A model generated the notes under the pieces. That model ran no database searches and had not been told where the DNA came from. It saw only the letters and a list, made by a program, of their open reading frames with translations. Positions 21,623 through 31,886 of a stretch of 64,000 nt of DNA are shown one piece after another. Within the stretch, counting starts at the first letter, position 1; each line of letters starts with the position of its first letter. The DNA is taken from positions 186,001 to 250,000 of the forward strand of contig JAPYXD010000409.1 of NCBI GenBank assembly GCA_030998225.1, given 5' to 3'. Origin of the DNA: Diplolepis rosae. Its lineage: Eukaryota > Arthropoda > Insecta > Hymenoptera > Diplolepididae. The position numbers and the translations under genes are program-made.

Positions 21623-22183
21623 TATGTGCCTCAGCCGCGGAAACTCGTTTTTCCGTTACAGCTGAGAGTAAAGCAATGTTGTATATTCCATTCCAGAGGA
21701 ATACAATGTAGAAATTGAACTGCGCATGCGCATTATAGCCTTACAGCGGAACGCAATCTATTTCTTATTCTCCTTCTTCTCACTTCTTCTTCGTACAGCG
21801 TTAGCACTGACTACTACACAAGACCAATAAAATCAAAATGGCCGGGACTAGTCGCCAATTTGCGCCCGCTTCGTATAACCAGCGCAGCAAACAGCTACAG
21901 TAAGTACTAGATTAGATTCCAATGTACGCATAAAAACTCGTATCCGCACCACAGTCACATAAAATAGAATATGTGCCAATGCATACAATTCGGGACATTG
22001 CGAGACTCGCGACGATGCTCGCAGGACTGATCGCGCCTCGGATTCGTCTCGGCTTTGTCTCGGCTTTGCCTCAGCTACGTCTCGGCTACACCTCGACTAT
22101 ACCTCACCTACGCCTTGGCTTCGATCTCCTGCGAGCATTGTCGCTCGTCACGCAAACACTCTCATTGTGTGCCTAGGCACATA
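21623..22183 (+). mobile_element. G-family element, copy 1
   Basis: It starts TATGTGCCTCAGCCGCGG and ends GCCTAGGCACATA. The ends are imperfect inverted repeats around GTGCCT. The right half carries a run of GTCTCGGCT-type 12 bp units and a stem CGAC.ATGCTCGCAGGA..TCCTGCGAGCATTGTCG. It is non-coding. The next copy begins nine bases later. Confidence 0.75.
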
Positions 22184-22192
22184 ATATACTAT

Positions 22193-22430
22193 TATGTGCC
22201 TCCGGCGTGGAAACTCGTTTTTCCGTTACAGCTGAGAGTGAAGGAATATTGTGTATTCCGTTACAGAGGAATATAATGTAAAAATTGAACAGCGCTTGCG
22301 CATATAGTCTTACAGCGGAGCAGAATCTTCTTATTCTTCTTCTTCTTCGTACAGTGTTAGCACCCTACTAACAAAGCCTTGTACATTTGAACTGCGCATG
22401 CTCTATTACAACTATAGTTTTTATACCTTA
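22193..22430 (+). mobile_element. G-family element, copy 2, 3' truncated
   Basis: It matches the left half of copies 1 and 4 from TATGTGCCTCCGGCG to AACTGCGCATGC. The right half with the TCTCGGCT units is missing. Confidence 0.65.
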
Positions 22431-22970
22431 AAAGTAACGAAAGATTCAGATGGAATGTGAATAAAAATTCTTATTGCAGTCACATGTCATCGACTTTTGG
22501 ATAGAACTGAAATCGTAAAGAAATTCATTTACGAATTCAATAATTCCGTACACGAAATTCTCATTGATTAGTCATATCCAAAAGTCGATGATTAAAAGTC
22601 GATTAAAGAAAGTTTGAATTGCTAATATTTTCCTTGCATGAACATTAAACCGAATGCAGTACGATGAATTTTTAAAATCACTAGTTTCTAAGTGGAATCT
22701 TCTATTGAGTAAGTGGATTATTACTCACTGGATAAAACCGTGGCTATTCCACTATTTTGGATTTATAGAGTACTAAAATAAACTGTCACAAAACTTGACG
22801 TTAGAATTGTGTTAGACAAACTCGAATTTTTTCGCTAGTGAGATTCGAAGGAGTCTGATATCGAATATAAGATTGTAAATCTTGAAATTGAAATTATGGT
22901 ATTTGATAGTACTTTGTAAATCGTGTGTTAAATAATGTAGAATAGTTTTTTCCTTTAAAGGTGAGGGAAT
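22431..22970. other. Gene-free stretch between G family and minisatellite
   Basis: A short reverse repeat (ATCGACTTTTGGATA at about 22,489 and TATCCAAAAGTCGAT at about 22,566) may mark a small hairpin. No coding evidence was found. Confidence 0.4.
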
Positions 22971-22972
22971 TT

Positions 22973-23133
22973 GACCCGCACTTGACCCGGACATTTCCGC
23001 GCGAACTTGACCGTAACTTGACCCGGACATTTCCGCGCGAACTTGACCCACACTTGACCGCACTTGACCCGGACATTTCCGCGCGAACTTGACCGTAACT
23101 TGACCCGGACATTTCCGCGCGAACTTGACCCGA
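22973..23133. repeat. GC-rich minisatellite
   Basis: Units of GACCCGGACATTTCCGCGCG followed by AACTTGACC and a variable ACTTGACC spacer are repeated four times. Units with CGTAACTT and with CGCACTT spacers appear in a larger duplicated order. The 132-codon minus-strand frame across it only reflects the repeat period. Confidence 0.85.
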
Positions 23134-23866
23134 ACTGCAATAATGTTTGACTGACTCGAACCCTGCCGAACCCGACCGAACGCGCTACGAAGACCAATAC
23201 CGGACCCCACTAATCACGGGAGACCACCCCTTCCTCCCCCTCCTTTTGTTATAACCGACCGACCGAACGACAAACCCGAAACCCCGGCCCCCTGGATACC
23301 GCCATGGCCGGGGTCCTGAGGGCAGGGCGCGGACCCAGACACCGCTGGGAGCGGCCTACCCTACGACGACACAGACTTGACTCCGACTAGACGGACCGTA
23401 CGTACCAGAAGGAGGGGGGATCGGAGGCGATTTGAGCGTTACCTGGAGGCTCGTGCTCCGGACCGATATCATAGCACAACGCAAACAATAAATAACACTG
23501 TTTTCATTTATTCCAGAACACGAACTAATAGGCCAGTGCCCAGTCTCTCCTCACCTTTTCCTCACACGCACTCCGCTTACGCACATTTCGGCAACCACAC
23601 GCTCACGCTTTCGCACACGTAAACTCTATTACACGGACACCGGCACACAACGATCTATGTTTATATCCACTCACACGCACACATACACGCACACATCCCG
23701 CCATAACATGTCTTATATCTTTATGTATTCTTTTCTATTTACCTTTATTAATAAATTACATGTTAAATTATACTCGACCGTCTCAACAGTTATTTTCATT
23801 CCCTACTCCCCTACTCCTACCGAACCCTGGCTGACTGAAGCGTCTGGCGACCAGGGGGAAAGTAGG
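23134..23866 (+). other. GC- and CA-rich segment ending in a polypurine tract
   Basis: This is compositionally unlike its surroundings: CCGACCGACCGAACGA runs, then CACACGCAC runs. It ends in CAGGGGGAAAGTAGGGA (23,850-23,866) followed by TGTCACAAAC, which resembles a polypurine tract and LTR start. It may be the 3' end of an unidentified LTR element. The open frames (23,377-23,622 and 23,657-23,893) are low-complexity. Confidence 0.3.
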
Positions 23867-24288
23867 GATGTCACAAACAACAACATCGTATGAAATTAAA
23901 TATAATATCGTGGAACATCAGTATGCTGAAAATTCAACACGTTTTTGAAATTAAAAAATTTTTGTGTGTGGCCAAGGCACCGATTACTTTCATTCGTTCC
24001 TGCGTGAATAGATATAGCTGGTGAAACGAGTCTTGCCACTCATGGTTCACTCAACTCTCGATTGAAGCGTAGAGTAGAATAAACGAAAAGCTCTACTATT
24101 TTTGTGATTGAATAAGAGATTGATTTTTTTATAATTATACTACGAGTAATAATATATATTTTTAGAAATTTTCAATGCACGCTTTCATACTTCACCATAC
24201 ACTTCTGAATTTTACTCCATTTTGATTGATTTTTGACCATTTATCACATCATGAATAATTACAGTGATACTAAATAACTTCTAACTTG

Positions 24289-24348
24289 TCCATATGTCCC
24301 AAATTTGATCAGAAGTTGAGTAAAATTACTTCAACTATTTTTCTCCGT
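24289..24348 (+). repeat. Repeat end shared with 27,428-27,491
   Basis: Both sites have GTCC.TATGTCCCAA, then GAGT.AAATTACTTCAACTA and TTTTTCT.CGTGT, and both abut mariner sequence at that end. It is probably one end of an undefined MITE. Confidence 0.6.
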
Positions 24349-24349
24349 G

Positions 24350-24744
24350 TATGGAATTGACAAACCTGGGTTTTCCTCCACACTGTTAGCTACAGAGGTA
24401 ATATTCGCTGGTGTTCTTGCACAACGAGCACGAGTTCAATTCTTCACACCACAAACTTGTCTCAACAGCTCGAATTTTTGCACTAATTTCACAATAGCTG
24501 GCCGAGAAGATGCTTCACGACGTCCGAGAAAACTTATAACTTTACGAACTGTTTCAGCACAATTTTCAACACGTTTGTACTGAATTTTAACAATTTTAAT
24601 GAATTTTTGAGGCGTGTATCGTTACATTTTTATAAATGGCAAAAGTTTTAGTTGTCATCTGACAAAAAATGACACTTCTTATTATGACAGCTGACAAAAT
24701 AACGATCTATTCAAAATGAAACCTCTAATTGAAAAACCCTGTAT
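24350..24744 (-). pseudogene. Mariner fragment, N-terminal half
   Basis: The right end carries the terminal motif ATGAAACCTCTAATTGAAAA (RC reading starts the element). The minus-strand translation gives a helix-turn-helix region with ASSRPAIVKLVQKFEL and SVANSVEENPG, as in mariner transposase N-termini, interrupted by a stop after VCGVKN. The catalytic half is absent: the sequence meets another repeat at 24,349. The plus-strand open frame 24,347-24,583 is its antisense shadow. Confidence 0.65.
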
Positions 24745-24907
24745 ATATATTAAAAGATAAGTAGTATATGGGTCATTCCATATTAGATTGACAGTCCATC
24801 TCGCAGATTTGAACGAGATAATTTTTTTTCGGTTCTTTATCAACAATAAAAATACACGTATTTTTTTACAAGTATACGTTTTTTCGAATTTTCTAAGAAA
24901 TATATTT

Positions 24908-25163
24908 TATGTGCTACCAGCACGCAAACTCGTTTTTTCGCTACAGTTAACAGTAGCGCAATGTAGTATATTGCGCTACAGAGGAATGAAATTCGGGAAA
25001 TTACGAGAATCGCGACAATGCTCGCAGGACTGATCGCGCCTCGGCTTTGTCTCGGCTTCGTCTCGGCTTTTTCTCGGCTGCACCTTGGCTTCGATCTCCT
25101 GCAAGCATTGTCGCTCGTCACGCAATAACCCTCATTGTGCGCCTAGGCACGTAATATACTATT
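24908..25163 (+). mobile_element. G-family element, copy 3, internally deleted
   Basis: TATGTGCTACCAGCACGC start, GCGCTACAGAGGAATGAAATT, then directly CGACAATGCTCGCAGGACTG, the TCTCGGCT units and GCCTAGGCACGTAATATACT. About 300 bp present in copies 1 and 4 are missing. Confidence 0.75.
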
Positions 25164-25194
25164 GCTTTTCTTTCTGCCCCTTGATTTCCTCACC

Positions 25195-25450
25195 AAGCAT
25201 GTCTCCGCGCGAAGTGGTGAAGGCCGCCCGTGCCACACCAGTCACGACAGTAACTACTGCTGGTGGTCTTACTCCATCGTCCGCGCTCAGGGTACCTCAG
25301 TACATACGCGAAACAGTGCTCCCAGATTGTGGATGGAATTTACCAAATATTATTAAAGAACAACTTGAAAAAGTAATATACTTCAAAAATTTCTCCAAAT
25401 TATATTTGAAACATTGTTTTCTTTGCATTAAACTGGTAGAGTGGAGGGGG
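25195..25450 (+). CDS. Unrecognised short open frame overlapping a hairpin
   Basis: An ATG frame near 25,199 (MSPREVVKAARATPVTTVTT) runs open for about 85 codons. It shows no recognised domain. The first half is GC-richer than its surroundings and rich in Thr/Ala. The second half runs into the inverted repeat at 25,315-25,478, which argues against a conserved protein. GTAATA near 25,372 could be a weak splice donor. It may be a captured exon or nothing. Confidence 0.2.
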
Positions 25451-25478
25451 TAAATTCCATCCACGATCTGGGAGCACT
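25315..25478. repeat. 30 bp inverted repeat with 104 bp loop
   Basis: AGTGCTCCCAGATTGTGGAT and the next 10 bases (25,315-25,344) are matched in reverse complement at 25,449-25,478 with one or two differences. Confidence 0.8.
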
Positions 25479-25631
25479 GACGCGAAAGCATTAGAAACAC
25501 TGAGATACCGAGTTCTTGTAGAATCTTTGCAATATCTCCAAGTTATTTTCATTCGAAACCCCTGTACCAACTTCTACCGCTCCAAAAGCATTATTACCAA
25601 TTTCAGTTTTTTTGTTTGCACCAATCCTGCC

Positions 25632-25696
25632 TTTCCTTCCTTTCTTTTTTTCTTTTTCTTTTTTCACTTTTTCTTTTATTTTTTTTCTTTTCTCAT
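25632..25696. repeat. Pyrimidine tract (C/T)n
   Basis: About 65 bases are almost only T and C on the plus strand. Confidence 0.85.
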
Positions 25697-25789
25697 GACC
25701 GAGACTTCTGGCATCAGGGAGCAGTACAACCCAACGGGTTGAACACCTACAAGGTAAGTGGACTGGACCGCGACCGGGGCTAGAGACGC

Positions 25790-25990
25790 ATCGACTTGCG
25801 ACGTGGAGCGTTGTCCTTGGTGACCTTACGTTGCGGTTGGGTCTTCTAGGTCCGGGGTTGTCTGAATCGGGCCGCGCCGCCTGACGGCTACCAACAAAGG
25901 GGGATAGCGGACTTGGCCTGGTCGCCGGCCGAGTTTAAGGACACGCCGACTTGCGACGTGGAACGTTGTCCTTGGCGACCATACGTTGCC
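25790..25990 (+). repeat. 43 bp direct duplication in a GC-rich patch
   Basis: CGACTTGCGACGTGGA.CGTT followed by GTCCTTGG.GACC..ACGTTGC occurs at about 25,792-25,834 and again at about 25,949-25,991. The surrounding 25,700-26,140 patch is GC-rich and holds unrecognised open frames on both strands. It may be decayed element coding or leader sequence. Confidence 0.55.
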
Positions 25991-26144
25991 TTGACGACCC
26001 CTTCTGCGCAGTGGGCAGGTGTCTCGGCTCCTGTGTTGCCCGAAGCAGGCTCCTACTACCCCGGGGCAAGAAGGGATAGCCTGCTTCTCAGATACATTAG
26101 ACAGGACAGTCAACGTCATGCTTTAACTAATATTTTCGGGTAGA

Positions 26145-26500
26145 TGGGCAAAACCCGCCTGAACCCACGCCGACAAGCAGCTTATTGTTGATCGACAACT
26201 TTCATGACAAATCCAGTTTTAGTCAAACAGTTTATATAATTTATTTAAAAGTTTCACATAATCTAGTTATATAGATTCTGTACGTTTAGTACATTCTTAA
26301 ATTATAATTTTTCCTTAATTCATTACAATTACTTCTTTCTTTTTCACATAAGTTTTTAAAATTAAATTTGAAAAATCTACACAGGATTTAGATTTCACAT
26401 ACATTTCTTAGGCACAATAATAATTTGGAATTCGCAATTGTAAAATCTATATTTTGAAAAAAAGAACACAGAAAATAAAAGAACCTTTTTTAAAATGTTT
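26145..26500. other. AT-rich gene-free stretch
   Basis: No supported feature was found. Confidence 0.5.
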
Positions 26501-26501
26501 T

Positions 26502-27046
26502 TATGTGCCTTCGGCGCGTAAACTCGATTTTACGCTACAGTTGATAGTAGCATAATGTAGTGTATTACGCTACAGAAGAATTTAATGTAAAAATCGAACT
26601 GCGCATGCGCCTATAACCATATAGCGGAGCGTAATCTTCTTCTTATTCTTCTTCTTCTTCGTGCAGCGTTGACACCATACTGACAAAGCCTTGTACATTT
26701 GAACTGCGCATGCGTCTATTACAATCCGCTACTGCTACACAAGATCGAGAAAATCAAAATGGCCGGAACTAGTCGCGAAATATCAAGTGCAATAGACGAG
26801 AATCATAAAGAATACTAGATTAGATTCGAGTGTACGCATAAAAACTCGTTTACGCACCGAAATCACATAAAATAGAATACGTGCCAATGCACACAATTCG
26901 GAAAATTACGAGAATCGCGACAATGCTCGCAGGACTGATCGCGCCTCGACTTCATCTCGGCTTTGTCTCGGCTTCGATCTCCTGCGAGCATTGTCGCTCG
27001 TCACGAAATATCGCTGATTGTGCGCCTAGGCACGTAATATACTATT
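26502..27046 (+). mobile_element. G-family element, copy 4 (fullest)
   Basis: It starts TATGTGCCTTCGGCGCG and ends TGCGCCTAGGCACGTAATAT. Inverted ends share GTGCCT and GGCGC. The order is AACTGCGCATGCGC, a TTCTTC run, ATGGCCGG.ACTAGTCGC, AAAAACTCGTTTACGCACC, then TCTCGGCT units and the CGCAGGA/TCCTGCG stem. Non-coding. Confidence 0.8.
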
Positions 27047-27164
27047 ACACAAGATAATTTTTGATAATTATGCAATTTTTAATGTACATTTCAAACTTTA
27101 TAATATAATTATTAATTAATACTTTGTATCCATTATTATAATAAGTACTCAATTATATTAATTT

Positions 27165-27330
27165 AAAAAAATATTTTTTGAATAATTTATGAAAAAAGTT
27201 GATTTATTTTTACTTAAATAAGGCTCAAAAACTCCAGTTACGACACTTACTTTTGCAAGCCTTGAATAACTCTCGCAGTCACTATATAAGAAAGTTCCAA
27301 GTTTTATGTTCCAGGATTGTATGCGATTTG
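27165..27330 (+). repeat. Second copy of the 13,312-13,450 repeat
   Basis: AATAATTTATGAAAAAAGTTGATTTATT-like start, TCGCAGTCACTATATAAGAA and CAGGATTGTATGCGA. Divergence from the other copy is about 10-15%. Confidence 0.6.
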
Positions 27331-27491
27331 CATGTTGCTTATGTATGTATGCATCGGATGACTTTGGGTGAATTAGGTATTTATCAAATTCATTTTACTC
27401 GAGTAGGATTCAGTAGATGTTCAAAAGTCCTTATGTCCCAAGTTTATTCGACAGAGATGAGTGAAATTACTTCAACTATTTTTCTACGTGT

Positions 27492-28024
27492 GCCGTTCTT
27501 TAGAATTCGGCATTACGCAAACGACTCTACACTGGATTTTATCACCATAATTGGAAGATATGGATGTGGACGATGTTTATTTCCATCAAGACGGGGGCAC
27601 GTGCTACACAAGTGGGGAAACCATCGGTCTTTTGCGTGAATAGCTTCCAGGCCGAGTAATTTCTCGAAACGGCGATTACAATTGGTCACCGAGATCATGC
27701 GATTTAACACCTCTGGACTTTTTTCTTTGGGGTTACGTGAAAGATAAGGTTTATGCTGATGCTTCTCAGTTAATTCAAGAACTCAAAGAGAAGAATCGTG
27801 CTGTTATCGACGAAATAGTGCCCCAAATGTGCGAAAATGTAATAGGAAATTCATCAAAAGAGCATGGTCCTGCAAACGTAGCCGTGGAGGCCATATGAAT
27901 GATATTGTTTTTCATTATTAATGGTGAACCTTCCGCTATTGATTGAAATAAAAATCAAATGATTTTTCACAAAAAACACGCGTTTTTCTTATAAATCAAA
28001 ATGAAACCTCTAATTGGGAAACCC
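27492..28024 (+). pseudogene. Mariner fragment, C-terminal half
   Basis: The reading is DVYFHQDGGTCYTSGETIGL, then after one broken codon LPGRVISRNGDYNWSPRSCD, LTPLDFFLWGYVKDKVYAD and IVPQMCENVIGN, ending in EAI and a stop near 27,897. HQDG and RSCDLTPLDFFLWG are the second and third catalytic-Asp regions of mariner-type transposases, so these residues survive. The terminal motif ATGAAACCTCTAATTGGGAA follows at 28,010. The N-terminal half is absent and another repeat abuts at 27,491. The family matches the fragment at 24,350-24,744 but lies in the opposite orientation. Confidence 0.8.
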
Positions 28025-28029
28025 TTTAT

Positions 28030-28564
28030 CAAATAAATTGTCCATTTATCATTGTATTGTTTATTTAGAAGAAAAACATGTTCAGAGAAATAAGAATATA
28101 ATACACATGAAAATGAAACGGGGCCTTACATGGTCCACGCTAGAGCCACAGTAAAGGCGTAACTTTGCGGCTCGCATCAGGTTAAGCGTTTCATTTCTTA
28201 TCAGGCGCTAGCGAGATTGCCTCATCAGGGCCTCATTTCACCCCATTAGGGCTAGAAGGGTGCCACACTAAAATTTCTGTACGATACGGTTTAGATTAGA
28301 GCTCTAATAGCTTGCAAAACATAATAAATTATATTTATTGAAATACATTTATTTTAATCGTGTTCGTTTGATCGGGTCCCAATGAGAAATCTACGACAGG
28401 CGCAGTACTGCACCAGTACGGACTAAGGGTAGATAGTAATAATCTAGTACTGGCAGTCGGTGGGGGCACCAGTACTGGCATGTTTTGAAGAAGATATCGA
28501 TGTTCTTCACTGCTTTTCCCGTATTCGCTTCAGCATTGAAATACTCGTACAGAACGTGAGAGCT
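28030..28564. other. Gene-free stretch with a GC-richer patch
   Basis: No supported gene. Around 28,115-28,260 there is a patch (GGGCCTTACATGGTCCACGC, TCAGGCGCTAGCGAGATTGC) of unknown origin. Confidence 0.4.
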
Positions 28565-28565
28565 A

Positions 28566-28903
28566 CACTGATAGAAATGGTTCGGGAGTTTTAGCCATTC
28601 GGTTGCAGGCTGGGAATTTATAATTGTATTTATAAAATAATATGTCTCTCTGAACAACGCAGGATGTTTAATACAGAAATCAAAATATTGTAAGTGAAAC
28701 TGGTCGAATCAGAAATATAATATGGGAAGGCTAACAATACATTTTTCCATAGCAACCAATAATATGGTTGATTCGTTCATATTTATTCAGTTATATTCGG
28801 ATGGTTAAAATACAAATCTCATATGGCTGTATCTATGCCAGCAATAAGGTAAGGTTAAATTAATCATAAATATCGTTGTAACAACCATTCCTTTCTATCA
28901 GTG
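28566..28903. mobile_element. MITE with CACTGATAGAAA ends, 338 bp
   Basis: The left end CACTGATAGAAATGG and right end CCATTCCTTTCTATCAGTG are inverted repeats, and TA lies on both outer sides. Non-coding. The TA flank suits a Tc1/mariner-type origin. Confidence 0.6.
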
Positions 28904-28904
28904 T

Positions 28905-29385
28905 AACACACAGGAAGCGCGACTTCCGACGTATCCCCACCAACTCATTTTTGTTACACGCTACGAAGCTGGCCAGAAACCATTTTAAACAATTTATTGA
29001 GATCCTTCCTATAATAGACGATAAAGGCACGAAATTCAAAATTACGACAGAGATAATTATACATTACTAATTATAAAACGAAAAATATATTATTTTAATT
29101 TATAAATCAAAAATGAATAATAAATACGTATATTTTTCATACTTTTCGAAAAACATCCCAAAAAAAATATTTTATGTTTGAAAATCTCTCTCGTATTATT
29201 ATTGCACTTCATTTAGTTTTAAGTACATACCAACTCACTATTATACACATATAATTGCTCGTTTAAACGGTATTAAAGTTATTCTTAACGCTGCGGGTTC
29301 AAAACCTCTCGACTTATAATTAACGCGTTAATAATAAGCTTGAGGTACAAAAATAAAAATTCAAAAGTAAATTCGAATCTGTATC
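28905..29385. other. AT-rich gene-free stretch
   Basis: No supported feature before the gypsy protease fragment. Confidence 0.5.
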
Positions 29386-29386
29386 G

Positions 29387-30170
29387 GTGCAAACTCAAAA
29401 TTATCTCCACGTCCTAAAAAGCCTTACTTCTACAGATTTTAAAAATGGTAGTGGTAGATTTATAATTGACACTGGAGCAGAATTAAATCTGATTAAACAA
29501 AAACGAGTAAAATCAAAAATCTGTATCAATTCAAACTTAAAATACGATTTATTAGGCATGAATGAAAAAGGCGTGCGAACACGTGGATGAGTTGAGATAA
29601 AAATAAATCAAACTGCAATTCCTTTCCAAGTTATTTCCAATAGTTTTCCTATAGAATCCGATGGTATGTTGGGGATGCCATTTTTATCCAATTCGATGAT
29701 TGACCTGCAAGTAAAACAAATACAAAATAAGTTAAGTATGTTCCCCACCTTGGAAGCGAAAAAGAATGCGAAAATAAAATTAAAAGCCCAAACAAAACAA
29801 TTGATTACATTACCTGTAAAAAATCCTGAATTAAAAGAAGCATATTTGCTATTAGTTCCTACAGAACCAGGAGTGTATCTGGGAGAATCACTAGTATCGA
29901 TTGAAATGAAAAAATTCAAATTTACTGTATAAATACCACTGCTTGTGAAGTAGAATCAACTGTACCGACGATAGAAATAGAAGACTTTGAGGTAATGGAA
30001 CCTGCACCAAGGTCTGCAAAAAGGGCCGATAATAGTGAAAATTCTACTAATTCACATAGGGATCGATTTCAAAAATTAATATCAGAACTAGACGTAACAA
30101 ATTTAAATGCTGAAGAAAAGAGAAACTTGCTTAAGGTAGTACGATCACGAAAATTAGACCTCAGACAAAA
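29387..30170 (+). pseudogene. Gypsy element 2: protease and start of RT region
   Basis: FIIDTGAELNLIK (29,457 on) is an aspartic protease active-site motif. MLGMPFL lies further on, as in gypsy element 1 where ILGISFL occupies this place. A TGA at 29,588-90 interrupts the frame, and a second stop occurs at 29,930-32. The following text LNAEEKRNLLKVV parallels LNEEEKQSMLSIL of element 1. The rest of the RT is missing because the palindrome at 30,130 begins here. Elements 1 and 2 belong to the same gypsy lineage. Confidence 0.75.
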
Positions 30171-30803
30171 ATAGATAATTTTGCTTTCAAGAATAGCAAT
30201 ATTATTTTTGAAGGGCTAATTTGAAAGAGAAAAGATTATTTTTCATGAAAAAAATTTGAAACACAAAAAAATAATGTTATTAATAAATTTTATTTTTGCC
30301 CAAACTTATTTTCTTATCGCTTCGAGCCAAATTTTTAAAAATGATGCGATTGTAATAAATCACGGTTCATTTTTTTAGGAAAAAGATTCTCTACAACTTG
30401 ACCGTTTCCGATTTTTGAAAATGAATTCTTTAATGGCTGAAATTATAAAAAAACAATTTTTCAAAACAAAATTTTTATAAACAAATTGCTGTATTTGATA
30501 ATAATTAATTCAATTTCAAAAGTAGGAAACGGTCAAGTTGTAGAGAATCTTTTTTCTAAAAAAATGAACCATAATTTATTAGAATCGCATCATTTTCAAA
30601 AATTTGACTCGAAGCGATAAGAAAATAAGTTTGGGCAAAAATAAAATTTATTAATAACATTATTTTTTTGTGTTTCAAATTTTTTTCATGAAAAATAATC
30701 TTTTCTCTTTCAAATTAGCCCTTCAAAAATAATATTGCTATTCTTGAAAGCAAAATTATCTTTTTTGTCTGAGGTCTAATTTTCGTGATCGTACTACCTT
30801 AAG
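30130..30803. repeat. 674 bp palindrome within gypsy element 2
   Basis: The arms, about 300 bp each, are near-perfect reverse complements. The outermost CTTAAGGTAGTACGATCACG on the left overlaps the end of recognisable pol coding, and its complement ends at 30,803. The centre lies near 30,460. The right arm runs directly into family S. Confidence 0.8.
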
Positions 30804-31616
30804 GAAACGATTCTGCAGAACAACGCTTATTTCGTATCTCACATATTTTGGTGAAAAAAATCGAATTTTTTTAATATTAAAAATCAAAAAATAAAATATA
30901 CATCCTGTCCAGAAATTTCTTAATAAGAATTTGTAGACCTCATTTAGGGAAATAATTTTTCATTCGAACTTTCTTTATGTATCTCATATATTTTGTCTAC
31001 GAAATGGAATTATTGAATTTTAATCGTATTTTTTGGAATTGAAACGAAAAATATATGTTTTTTCATAAACTGTGTAAGACAAAACTTGTAGATCTTTTTG
31101 AAACGAACAACTTTGTATTCTTACGTTTTTTTCGTATTTCACATATTATTATTAAAAAATTGAATTTTGGATTTTCAATAGATTATTTTTGAATTAAAAA
31201 AAAATATGCATCTTATGAAAAAATGTTACAATTCAAATTTGTAGGTCTTTATTTATTCAATAATATTGTATATCATAACGTTTTTTCGTATCTCGTATAA
31301 TTTAACTGGAAAATGGAATTTTGATATTGACTTTTTTCGAATTTGAATATGCTGTAACATTTCTAATTTTGATTTAATCAAAAAACGTTATCAAGATAAT
31401 TTTTAGAGATTTATGAGCACTATCTAAAAACAGTATTAAAATTTTTGATTTTTTGAAAAAATTATTTTCAAAAACACAAAAGTAGTGCTCCATCCCTCAA
31501 TTTTGATTGGATGTGGCTGGTTAACGAACTTGTCCTTACTTTTTCGGCTCCGATAAAGTGTACCAAAGCTCAATTCAATCTGATAATTCTATCGAGAGTT
31601 ATGCCGCACACGACCT

Positions 31617-31659
<43 letters not shown>

Positions 31660-31670
31660 GGCAGGCAGGC

Positions 31671-31719
<49 letters not shown>

Positions 31720-31885
31720 GGCAGACAGACAGGCAGACAGACAGGCAGACAGACAGACAGACAGATACTTTCGTAAAAACCCTTTTTTCGGACTCAGGGG
31801 GTCTCAAAACGTAAAGATTTGGTGAAATTTTCGAAATTCATTTTTCACATAAAACCAATACCTTCTCATCCATGATGAGAATGTA
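30802..31885 (+). mobile_element. Family S repeat, copy c, 5' truncated
   Basis: It matches copy a from AAGGAAACGATT onward to CATGATGAGAATGT and lacks the first 140 bp. It contains an expanded ACAG microsatellite at 31,617-31,765 where copy a has only a few units. Confidence 0.75.
31617..31765. repeat. Microsatellite (ACAG)n with GCAG variants
   Basis: About 37 tetranucleotide units include several ACAG to GCAG changes. The open frames on both strands across it are simple consequences of the repeat. Confidence 0.95.
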
Positions 31886-31886
31886 A

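Noticed and set aside
22973..23133. A CRISPR-like array
   Set aside because: The spacers are themselves repeats, the DNA is eukaryotic, and no cas-like gene is present.
22812..23210. Three overlapping minus-strand frames rich in SSRGNVRVK
   Set aside because: They follow the minisatellite period and shift between frames with the same unit.
24347..24583. Plus-strand 78-codon frame
   Set aside because: It is antisense to the mariner N-terminal remnant, which explains the sequence.
31511..31825. Open frames with long Gln/Thr/Asp/Arg or Cys/Leu/Ser/Val runs
   Set aside because: Produced by the ACAG microsatellite, which has no stop in several frames.
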